Notes under the pieces: generated by a model
The model's input: the letters and a program-made list of their open reading frames with translations, nothing else
What the model was told of the DNA's origin: nothing
Databases searched by the model: none
Part shown: positions 37,634 through 44,448 of the stretch, in pieces
How positions within the stretch are numbered: position 1 is the stretch's first letter
Layout of the letters: each line of letters starts with the position of its first letter
Position numbers and translations under genes: made by a program
Assembly: GCF_900105155.1 (NCBI RefSeq)
Contig: NZ_LT629762.1
Coordinates: 1,550,001 to 1,614,000 of the forward strand
Source: Pseudomonas prosekii
Lineage (GTDB): Bacteria > Pseudomonadota > Gammaproteobacteria > Pseudomonadales > Pseudomonadaceae
Length of the DNA stretch: 64,000 nt
Reading direction: 5' to 3'

Positions 37634-38109
37634 CCCCTCACCCCAGCCCTCTCCCCAGTGGGGAGAGGGGAAAGGGAGCCGATCTTCGGTGTTTTCAGGT
37701 GCTCGGCTCAATCCAAAGCCGCTGTTCCGGAACCCGAGTTCGGCACAGTCTTTCAGGTCGATGTAACTCCAGGAACACCTCGGTCAGTCCCCTCTCCCGC
37801 CAGGGAGAGGGGAAAGGGAGCCGATCTTCGGTGTTTTCAGGGGCTCGGCTCAATCCAAAGCCGCTTTCCGGAACCTGAGTTCGGCACAGTCTTTCAGGTC
37901 GATGTAACTCCAGGAACACCTCGGTCAGTCCCCTCTCCCCCCGGGGAGAGGGGAAAGGGAGCCGATCTTCGGTGTTTTCAGGTGCTCGGCTCAATCCAAA
38001 GCCGCTGTTCCGGAACCTGAGTTCGGCACAATCTTTCAGGTCGATGTAACTCCAAGAACACCTCGGTCAGTCCCCTCTCCCCCCCCGGGGAGAGGGTTAG
38101 GGTGAGGGG
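37634..38109. repeat. Three tandem ~142-bp repeats bounded by CCCTCTCCC/GGGAGAGGG inverted repeats
   Basis: The unit, starting at CCCTCTCCC (37647, 37789, 37930, with a partial fourth at 38072), repeats with periods of 142, 141 and 142 bp and is nearly identical between copies. Each unit carries a GGGGAGAGGGGAAAGGG hairpin, then GCCGATCTTCGGTG and a unique filler ending GGAACACCTCGGTCAGTC. The ends are CCCCTCACC (37634) and GGTGAGGGG (38109), inverted relative to each other. It occupies the VUT transporter-DUF1289 gap (37537-38125); a 161-codon frame across it is a by-product. Confidence 0.9.
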
Positions 38110-38125
38110 TCGATCTCAAGCCGAA

Positions 38126-38335
38126 TCAGGATTTCGAAGGCAACATCCAGATCAAACCGCTGGATTTTGCCCGCTCATGGCACAACCCCAACACCTTGCG
38201 CCGCTCGTCGTTGTCCATCCGGCTCCAGCGGGTGATCTCTTCGACCGTGCGCTGGCAACCGGTGCAAATGTCATCTTCGTCCAGCGCACAAATGCTTACG
38301 CACGGCGACATCACGGGTCTTTCCGCAGGATTCAT
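38126..38335 (-). CDS. DUF1289 family protein
   Basis: 69 aa with the family pattern [20 protein letters not shown] (four Cys, probably metal binding), followed by [20 protein letters not shown]. Function unknown. It overlaps the carbonic anhydrase gene by 4 bp and is probably its operon partner. Confidence 0.92.
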   Translation of the reverse strand: MNPAERPVMSPCVSICALDEDDICTGCQRTVEEITRWSRMDNDERRKVLGLCHERAKSSGLIWMLPSKS

Positions 38336-38856
38336 TCTTCCTGCTCGACCAGATCGCGCGCGTAACGCTGCGAGTTGTGCACATAGTGCGCGGCGCTGGC
38401 TTCGAGCATTTTCTTCTGCGGCTCGGTGAGTTCGCGCACCACTTTGCCCGGCGAGCCCATGACCAGCGAGCCGTCGGGGATTTCCTTGCCTTCGCCAATC
38501 AGCGAGTTGGCGCCGATGATGCAGTTCTTGCCGATTTTCGCGCCGTTGAGAATCACCGCGTTGATGCCGATCAGGCTGTAATCGCCGACGCTGCAGCCGT
38601 GGAGCATGGCGTTGTGGCCGATGGTCACACCGGTGCCGATGGTCAGCGGATAGCCCATGTCGGTGTGCATCACGGTGCCGTCCTGGACGTTGCTGTTCTT
38701 GCCGATCAGGATCAGTTCGTTGTCGCCGCGCAACACGGCGTTGAACCAGACGTTGGCGCCCTCTTCCAGTTTGACCTTGCCCACCAGCACGGCATTAGGT
38801 GCGACCCAGCTCTGTGGATGGGTTTCGACACGGGCATCGCCCAAGCGGTATTTCAT
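38332..38856 (-). CDS. Gamma carbonic anhydrase family protein
   Basis: 174 aa from ATG 38856 (GAGGATAACGAG precedes). Left-handed beta-helix of hexapeptide repeats: [20 protein letters not shown] to [13 protein letters not shown]. Zinc-ligand pattern seen in [20 protein letters not shown] and NAMLHG. Homologues (YrdA/PaaY type) bind zinc; carbonic anhydrase activity is not assured. In the operon with DUF1289. Confidence 0.93.
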   Translation of the reverse strand: MKYRLGDARVETHPQSWVAPNAVLVGKVKLEEGANVWFNAVLRGDNELILIGKNSNVQDGTVMHTDMGYPLTIGTGVTIGHNAMLHGCSVGDYSLIGINAVILNGAKIGKNCIIGANSLIGEGKEIPDGSLVMGSPGKVVRELTEPQKKMLEASAAHYVHNSQRYARDLVEQEE

Positions 38857-38906
38857 CTCGTTATCCTCAAGGCTCAGGCAGCCGCGGGTGCACATCAGGT
38901 ATTGAT

Positions 38907-39506
38907 TCAGGTATTGATAAAGCTTTTCGGCGGACGGTGCAGGCTGATGTCGGCGTCGTACAGCAGGTTGATCAATTCGACGATCATGATCGCGGTTAAA
39001 CCCCAGATCTTGTACTCGCCGTAGCGATAACTCGGCACGTACCAACTGCGGCCCTGGTAATCGATGCGGTGCGTGTGTTCGCGCGGGTCCTTGCGGAAGA
39101 ACTCCAGCGGCACGCTGAACACCGCGGCGATTTCGGCATCGTTGGCCAGGTATTCGACGTAATCGGGGACCACCCCGACGTAAGGCGTGACTTTGATGCC
39201 GTGCAGCGAAATCAGCGGGCTGAGCGGGCCGATCACTTCGACCAGCCCCGGCGGCAGGCCGATTTCTTCTTCGGCCTCACGCAGTGCGGTGAATATCAGG
39301 TCAGGGTCTTCGGGGTCCCGCCGCCCGCCGGGGAAAGCCACTTCGCCGCCATGGGTCGAGAGCCCGCTGGCGCGCAGGGTCAGGACCAGTTCCGGTTCGT
39401 CGCTGCGGGTGATCGGCACCAGCACCGCCGCTTCGGGGAAACGCTTGTCGGTCTCCAGCGTTGTTGGCGTGTGGTTGCTTACCCGATGAAGTAGCTCGTC
39501 CAGCAT
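38907..39506 (-). CDS. Nudix hydrolase, coenzyme A pyrophosphatase-like
   Basis: 199 aa. Nudix box [20 protein letters not shown] followed by EEIGL, with the NuCoA signature just before it ([20 protein letters not shown]). Cuts CoA or similar nucleoside diphosphate derivatives. Divergent from the NUDIX gene at 39653. Confidence 0.92.
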   Translation of the reverse strand: MLDELLHRVSNHTPTTLETDKRFPEAAVLVPITRSDEPELVLTLRASGLSTHGGEVAFPGGRRDPEDPDLIFTALREAEEEIGLPPGLVEVIGPLSPLISLHGIKVTPYVGVVPDYVEYLANDAEIAAVFSVPLEFFRKDPREHTHRIDYQGRSWYVPSYRYGEYKIWGLTAIMIVELINLLYDADISLHRPPKSFINT

Positions 39507-39652
39507 GAGTGCTCTCGATCTGTTGGCTACCTCGCATCATGCACCAATCGAACCGACCGCCCAACCCCCGAACTGCGCCATGTCGTGAAACGACAACTTG
39601 CCGACTGCCACCGCCGCACGCCAAGATAGGCGCAGCCTCCAGGAACCCAAGC

Positions 39653-40204
39653 ATGAAATTTTGCAGCCAGTGCGGTAACCCGGTCACCCAGCGTATTCCC
39701 GAAGGCGACTCGCGCCTGCGATTTGTCTGCGACAGCTGTCAGACCATTCACTATCAGAATCCCAACATCGTCGCCGGTTGCGTCGCCACCTGGGGTTCAA
39801 AAGTGTTGCTGTGCCGCCGCGCCATCGAGCCGCGACTCGGTTACTGGACGCTGCCCGCCGGTTTCATGGAAAACGGCGAGACCATCGAGCAAGCCGCCGT
39901 GCGCGAAACTGCCGAAGAAGCCTGCGCCCGCGTGCGTGAATTGAGCATCTATACCTTGATCGACGTGCCGCACATCAGCCAGGTGCACGTGTTCTTCCGC
40001 GCCGAACTGGTCGACCTGGACTTTTCTGCCGGTCCGGAAAGCCTCGAAGTGCAGCTTTTCGAAGAGGCGGACATCCCTTGGTCCGACCTGGCTTTCCGCA
40101 CCGTGGGCCGTACCTTAGAATGCTTCTTCGCGGACCGGCAGACCGAGGTCTACCCGGTGCGTTCCGAGTCGATCCCACCGCTCGCGCAAGCTGCCATCAC
40201 TTAA
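39653..40204 (+). CDS. Nudix hydrolase with N-terminal zinc ribbon
   Basis: 183 aa from ATG 39653 (AGGA at 8 bp). Two CxxC pairs (FCSQCG, VCDSCQ; residues about 3-30) form a zinc ribbon as in NudC-like proteins. The Nudix box begins GFMENGETIEQAAVRETAEE. Substrate not known; an ADP-ribose or NADH-type substrate would fit. Longer starts upstream overlap the divergent gene and are unlikely. Confidence 0.92.
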   Translation: MKFCSQCGNPVTQRIPEGDSRLRFVCDSCQTIHYQNPNIVAGCVATWGSKVLLCRRAIEPRLGYWTLPAGFMENGETIEQAAVRETAEEACARVRELSIYTLIDVPHISQVHVFFRAELVDLDFSAGPESLEVQLFEEADIPWSDLAFRTVGRTLECFFADRQTEVYPVRSESIPPLAQAAIT

Positions 40205-40282
40205 GCGTCTGCGCGCAAAGCAGCTTTGAATTAGCCGTCTATAACTTAATCATGTCGCGACACCTCTAGGGATATCGTTTCA

Positions 40283-40786
40283 ATGCGCTGGTTGCTTGCC
40301 TTGTTTTGCCTGTCGTTTGTTGTCGTTTCCCAGGCCTCCACCACGGTCACCCTGGACGGCAAGACCATCGATAAAGTGCTGGTGCTCAAATCGGCCCATC
40401 AACTGCAACTGATTGCCGACGGCCAGCCGTTGCGCACTTACCGCATCTCGCTGGGCAAACAGCCGCGTGGCGCGAAGCTGATGGAGGGCGACAAGCGCAC
40501 GCCGGAAGGCTTTTATTGGGTGGACTGGCGCAAGGTCAGTGACCGCTTCAACCTGGCGATGCACATTTCCTACCCCAACCGCGACGACACCGAGCGCTCG
40601 CGCCGCGAAGGCGTACCGCCGGGCGGCATGATCATGATCCACGGCACGCCGGATACCTACGACTACCCGGAAAACCTCTTTCACACCTTGGACTGGACCG
40701 ATGGCTGCATCGCCATGCGCAACATGGACATGCGCGAAGTCTGGGGACTGGTGCCGGATGGCACGATGATCGAGATCCGCCCGTAG
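40283..40786 (+). CDS. L,D-transpeptidase family (YkuD-domain) protein
   Basis: 167 aa. Signal peptide MRWLLALFCLSFVVVSQAS. A YkuD domain follows, with the catalytic motif HTLDWTDGCIAMRN near residue 145 (Cys nucleophile) and an upstream His in MIMIHGTP. Expected to act on peptidoglycan or lipoprotein cross-links in the periplasm, or as a peptidase. Alone between the Nudix gene and the nag operon. Confidence 0.92.
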   Translation: MRWLLALFCLSFVVVSQASTTVTLDGKTIDKVLVLKSAHQLQLIADGQPLRTYRISLGKQPRGAKLMEGDKRTPEGFYWVDWRKVSDRFNLAMHISYPNRDDTERSRREGVPPGGMIMIHGTPDTYDYPENLFHTLDWTDGCIAMRNMDMREVWGLVPDGTMIEIRP

Positions 40787-40835
40787 CTTTTTTGCATAAG
40801 TTGTTTTGCATCCGTTCTTCCTGAGATCCTCTGCA

Positions 40836-40972
40836 TGTGTGGCGAGGGGGTTTACCCCCGTCCGGCTGCGCAGCAGTCGTGAAGTCAGTACACGCGGTTT
40901 GTCGATGAGACCTGCGCCGGAGAATTTGGCACTGCTGCGCAGTGCAACGGGGGTAAACCCCCTCGCCACAGA
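40836..40972. repeat. REP-like inverted repeat doublet (GTGGCGAGGG family)
   Basis: TGTGGCGAGGGGGTTTACCC and GGGTAAACCCCCTCGCCACA, exact complements, with inner core GGCTGCGCAGCAGTCGT. In the gap between the YkuD gene and nagR (40787-41295), which otherwise holds the nag control region. Confidence 0.85.
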
Positions 40973-41135
40973 GTTTTGTGCCAGCTCAAACAGAGGGTCT
41001 GAACGCTACCTCCGGTCGCCCTTCGCAAAATAAATCAAAAAATTGCAGCACTCGGCAGCGCCGGCAGTGGAGATACCACTTGCCGGTGCAAGCATTGCCG
41101 CAGGCTGCGATCTTCGCCCGCAAAATCCCCCACCG

Positions 41136-41239
41136 TAATACCATTTCAAGCCAACACCCTCCCGACGCGTCTGAAAGCCCCGATTTCATTGCCTATCGAG
41201 CCAAGTGGCCTGATTGACATGGTATGCAAGTGGTATTAG
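41136..41239 (+). promoter_or_regulatory. Candidate NagR control region with three TGGTAT half-sites
   Basis: TAATACCA at 41136-41143 is the inverted copy of TGGTATTA at 41231-41238, and a further ATGGTAT lies at 41219-41225. GntR/HutC-family regulators of GlcNAc genes bind short inverted repeats near their own promoters. Position just before nagR makes autoregulation plausible. The assignment is inference from position and symmetry. Confidence 0.35.
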
Positions 41240-41295
41240 TTTTCGTCCCACAACCGGGCGACAACAATCCAACATCCGCATCGGAAACAGCCTAC

Positions 41296-42027
41296 ATGAA
41301 TGACATCCAGGCCCTACGTCCTGACGACTCTCAGCCGACGCCGTTGTACCTGCAACTGGCGCGCAATCTGGAAGCGGCGATCCATGCCGGCCAGTGGAAA
41401 GCCGAGCAGGCGATGCCGTCCGAGCGCAGCCTCAGCGAATTGCTGGGCATTTCCCGCGTTACCGCACGCAAGGCTCTGGAGGTGTTGTTCGATCAAGGCC
41501 TGATCCGGCGCAATCAGGGTTCCGGCACCTTCATCACGCCACGCCTGGAACAACCACTGTCGCGCCTGTCCGGGTTCAGCGAGATGCTCCGCTTGAAAGG
41601 TTTTGTCCCCGGCTCGCAATGGCTGGAGCGCGAAATCACCCCGCCGACCCACGAAGAACTGATTCGCCTCGGCCTCTCGCCCAACGACAAAGTGGCGCGG
41701 CTCAAGCGTTTGCGCAAAGCCGATGACACGGTGATGGCGATCGAGATGAGCACCCTGCCCGCCTCGATCATTCCCAAGCCGCAAGCGGTGGGCGATTCCC
41801 TTTACGAATTTCTCGATGGCATCGGCAAACCGATCGTCCGCGCCTTGCAGCACATCCAGGCGATCAACGCCTCGGACGAGTTCGCCGCGCTGGTCGGCAT
41901 CGCGCCGGGCACTGCGATGTTGCTGATGACCCGGGTCGGCTACCTGGAAGACAACACGCCCATCGAAGTCACCGACACCTATTGCCGCAACGACTACTAC
42001 GACTTTGTTGCAGAGCTGCGCCGCTAA
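41296..42027 (+). CDS. nagR: GntR-family (HutC-type) regulator of N-acetylglucosamine genes
   Basis: 243 aa from ATG 41296. N-terminal winged helix (PLYLQLARNLEAAIHAGQW to GSGTFITPRL, about 17-85) and a UTRA effector domain (about 95-240). UTRA regulators of this kind sense GlcN6P or GlcNAc6P. First gene of nagR-nagA-nagB-nagF-nagE, all on the plus strand; 33 bp before nagA. Expected to repress the operon in the absence of substrate. Confidence 0.9.
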   Translation: MNDIQALRPDDSQPTPLYLQLARNLEAAIHAGQWKAEQAMPSERSLSELLGISRVTARKALEVLFDQGLIRRNQGSGTFITPRLEQPLSRLSGFSEMLRLKGFVPGSQWLEREITPPTHEELIRLGLSPNDKVARLKRLRKADDTVMAIEMSTLPASIIPKPQAVGDSLYEFLDGIGKPIVRALQHIQAINASDEFAALVGIAPGTAMLLMTRVGYLEDNTPIEVTDTYCRNDYYDFVAELRR

Positions 42028-42060
42028 ACCGGGCGAAGTCGTCAAACAGCGAGAACAGAA

Positions 42061-43167
42061 ATGTCCGAAGACAATATCCTCACCGCCCACGGCTGGGTTC
42101 GCGGCCGGCTGATTCACCAACACGGCAAAGTCGTGTCCATCGAAGGCGTGCCCTGCGATCCGGCGGACAACGACTTGCCTTACCTGCTGCCGGGTTTCAT
42201 CGACCTGCACGTTCACGGCGGCGGCGGCAAAGACATCATGGAGGGCGCGACAGCCTTCGAAACCATCACCAGAACCCACGTGCGTTTCGGCACCACGTCG
42301 CTGCTGGCGACGACCATGACCGCGCCCAGCGCAGAGATTTCCGGCGTGCTCAAAGCCGTCGGCGAGTTCTGCGAACAGCGCCCAAAAAACAGCGCCCGCG
42401 TGCTCGGCGTGCACCTCGAAGGGCCGTACATCAACCCCGGCAAACTCGGCGCGCAACCGAATTTCGCCCACACCGCGCTGATGGCCGAAGTCGAGGAATA
42501 CCTCGCACTGGCGCCGATTCGGGTGATCACTATCGCCCCGGAAATCGCCGGCCACGACGGCTTGATCCGCGCCCTCAGTGCGCGCGGCGTGCGCATGCAA
42601 ATCGGCCACACCCTCGGCAGTTACGAGGAAGGCGTCGCTGCGCTGGAGGCCGGCGCCAGCAGTTTTACTCACCTGTATAACGCCATGAGCCCGCTGCATC
42701 ACCGCGAACCGGGGATCGTCGGCGCGGCGCTGGCCCACGCGAAATACGCCGAGTTGATTCCCGATTTGCTGCACGTGCACCCCGGCGCCATGCGCGTCGC
42801 GTTGCGCTCGATCCCGTGCCTGTATTGCGTCACCGACTCGACCGCTGCGGCGGGCATGCCCGACGGTGAATACAAACTCGGCAGCCACACCGTGACCAAA
42901 TGCCTGGGCGGCGTGCGCCTCGCCGACGGCACGCTCGCCGGCAGCACGCTGACCATGGATCAGGCGCTGCGCAACCTGGTGAAGATCGGTTTGCCGATTG
43001 CCGAAGCCTCGCAACGTCTTTCGCAATTCCCCGCCGACTACCTCGGCATCACCGAACGCGGGCGCCTGCAACCCGGCGCGTGGGCCGACTGCGTGCGTCT
43101 GGACCGCTCACTGACATTGACCGCCGTCATGGTCGAAGGAGAAGACATTGACTTCAAAAATGCTTGA
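42061..43167 (+). CDS. nagA: N-acetylglucosamine-6-phosphate deacetylase
   Basis: 368 aa. Converts GlcNAc6P to GlcN6P plus acetate. Amidohydrolase motifs: GFIDLHVHGGGGKDIMEG, HLEGPYINPGKLGAQ, QIGHTLGSYEEG, FTHLYNAMSPLHHREPG, VTDSTAAAGMPDGEY (catalytic Asp). The 3' end overlaps nagB by 20 bp, so the two are likely translated together. Confidence 0.96.
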   Translation: MSEDNILTAHGWVRGRLIHQHGKVVSIEGVPCDPADNDLPYLLPGFIDLHVHGGGGKDIMEGATAFETITRTHVRFGTTSLLATTMTAPSAEISGVLKAVGEFCEQRPKNSARVLGVHLEGPYINPGKLGAQPNFAHTALMAEVEEYLALAPIRVITIAPEIAGHDGLIRALSARGVRMQIGHTLGSYEEGVAALEAGASSFTHLYNAMSPLHHREPGIVGAALAHAKYAELIPDLLHVHPGAMRVALRSIPCLYCVTDSTAAAGMPDGEYKLGSHTVTKCLGGVRLADGTLAGSTLTMDQALRNLVKIGLPIAEASQRLSQFPADYLGITERGRLQPGAWADCVRLDRSLTLTAVMVEGEDIDFKNA

Positions 43168-44170
43168 AGAGGCGTTGTCCTCGTTCGAGGCCGTGCAGGC
43201 TCAATTGCAGCAACTCGACCCGCAGATGATCGAGATTGCCGGGCGCCTGCGCCGTCAGCCGCCGCAAGTGGCGATGACCGTCGCGCGCGGCAGCTCCGAC
43301 CACGCCGCGAGTTATTTCGCCTACCTGACCATGCAGCAACTGGGGATTCCGGTGGCGTCGTTGCCGATGTCAGTGGTGACCATGCAGCAAGCGCCGTTGA
43401 AGGTCAGCGGTCAGGTCGCGTTCGCGTTTTCGCAGTCGGGGCAAAGTCCCGATCTGGTCAACAGTCTGCGGCTGTTGCGCAAACGCGGGGCGCTGAGCAT
43501 TTCTATGGTCAATGCCGCCGATTCGCCTCTGGAAGCGGCGTGTGAATTCAGCTTGCCGCTGTTGGCCGGCACCGAAAGCAGCGTCGCCGCGACCAAGAGT
43601 TTTATCGCCACCCTCAGCGCCAGCGCGCGGTTGATCGCGCATTGGAAAGAGGACATCGAATTGCTCGAAGCCGGCACTGCACTGCCACAAGGTTTGCGCG
43701 AAGCGGCGCAGCAGGATTGGCGCCTGGCCATCGATGCATTGCGCGATTGCGAGCGGTTGATGGTGATCGGCCGTGGCGCCGGTTTTGCCATCGCCCAGGA
43801 AGCCGCGTTGAAGTTCAAGGAAACCTCGGCGATCCAGGCTGAAGCGTTCAGCAGCGCCGAAGTGCGCCACGGCCCGATGGCGTTGATCGGCGAGCAATAC
43901 CCGCTGCTGGTGTTCGCCCCGCGCGGCGCCGAGCAGGCCGGCCTGCTGAGCCTGGCCGCCGACATGCGCCAACGCGGCGCCCGTGTGTTGCTGGCGGCGC
44001 CGGATGACGTCAGCGAACGCGACCTGACCCTGACCCGTGCCGAACATCCGGCGCTTGATCCGATTCTGGCGATTCAGAGTTTCTATGTGATGGCTGCCGG
44101 CCTGGCCGTCGCCCGCGGCATGGACCCGGACCAGCCACGGCACCTGAGCAAAGTCACGCGTACTCATTGA
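43148..44170 (+). CDS. nagB: SIS-domain glucosamine-6-phosphate deaminase (NagB-II)
   Basis: 340 aa. Two SIS domains resembling the isomerase half of GlmS but without the glutaminase part. Seen: RGSSDHAASYFAYL, SQSGQSPDLV, TKSFIATLSASARL, GRGAGFAIAQEAALKFKETS, AEAFSSAEVRHGP. Deaminates GlcN6P to fructose-6-P in NagB-II-type pathways (sometimes annotated as a GlmS-like aminotransferase). Context with nagA, nagF and nagE supports the catabolic role. Confidence 0.92.
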   Translation: MTSKMLEEALSSFEAVQAQLQQLDPQMIEIAGRLRRQPPQVAMTVARGSSDHAASYFAYLTMQQLGIPVASLPMSVVTMQQAPLKVSGQVAFAFSQSGQSPDLVNSLRLLRKRGALSISMVNAADSPLEAACEFSLPLLAGTESSVAATKSFIATLSASARLIAHWKEDIELLEAGTALPQGLREAAQQDWRLAIDALRDCERLMVIGRGAGFAIAQEAALKFKETSAIQAEAFSSAEVRHGPMALIGEQYPLLVFAPRGAEQAGLLSLAADMRQRGARVLLAAPDDVSERDLTLTRAEHPALDPILAIQSFYVMAAGLAVARGMDPDQPRHLSKVTRTH

Positions 44171-44180
44171 AGCAACTGAA

Positions 44181-44216
44181 CCTGTTGAACCTGTTGAACC
44201 TGTTGAACCTTTTGAA
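44181..44216 (+). repeat. 9-bp tandem repeat (CCTGTTGAA) after nagB
   Basis: Three exact copies of CCTGTTGAA from 44181, and a fourth altered copy CCTTTTGAA to 44216, lie directly behind the nagB stop (44168-44170). Confidence 0.8.
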
Positions 44217-44220
44217 ACAA

Positions 44221-44318
44221 CTTGTGGGAGCAAAGCTTGCTCGCGAAGACGGTATTTCGGTAGCAGGAAATGCATCGGATTCACCGACGCCATCGCGAGC
44301 AAGCTCGGCTCCCACAAA
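44221..44318. repeat. REP-like inverted repeat doublet (GTGGGAGCGAGCTTGCTCGCGA family)
   Basis: TTGTGGGAGCAAAGCTTGCTCG with its complement GCGAGCAAGCTCGGCTCCCACA at 44295-44316. Two closer relatives are at 60619 and 62262. Lies in the nagB-nagF gap (44171-44448). Confidence 0.8.
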
Positions 44319-44412
44319 AGCCCAGCTCCTACAAAAGTGTGAAGCCTACGAAAGCCCAGTGCCTACAAAAGTGCTGCGCCTACAAAAGCCCAGCCTTTAC
44401 AGAAAACCAAGT
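44311..44412 (+). repeat. 17-bp tandem array, about six units, upstream of nagF
   Basis: Units begin at 44311, 44328, 44345, 44362, 44379 and 44396, with consensus CCTACAAAAGCCCAGCG. Odd units (1, 3, 5) end in CCCAGxx, even ones (2, 4) in GTGxxxG, giving a 34-bp higher-order repeat. The first unit overlaps the right arm of the REP-like element. The array ends 36 bp before the nagF ATG. Confidence 0.8.
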
Positions 44413-44448
44413 GATCCGAACCGAATTGTTTACTGATGAGACCGAGCC

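Noticed and set aside
37535..38020. A 161-codon frame across the 142-bp tandem repeat
   Set aside because: It owes its repetitive protein to the DNA repeat; the unit is not kept in frame by length (141 and 142 bp) and there is no ribosome site.
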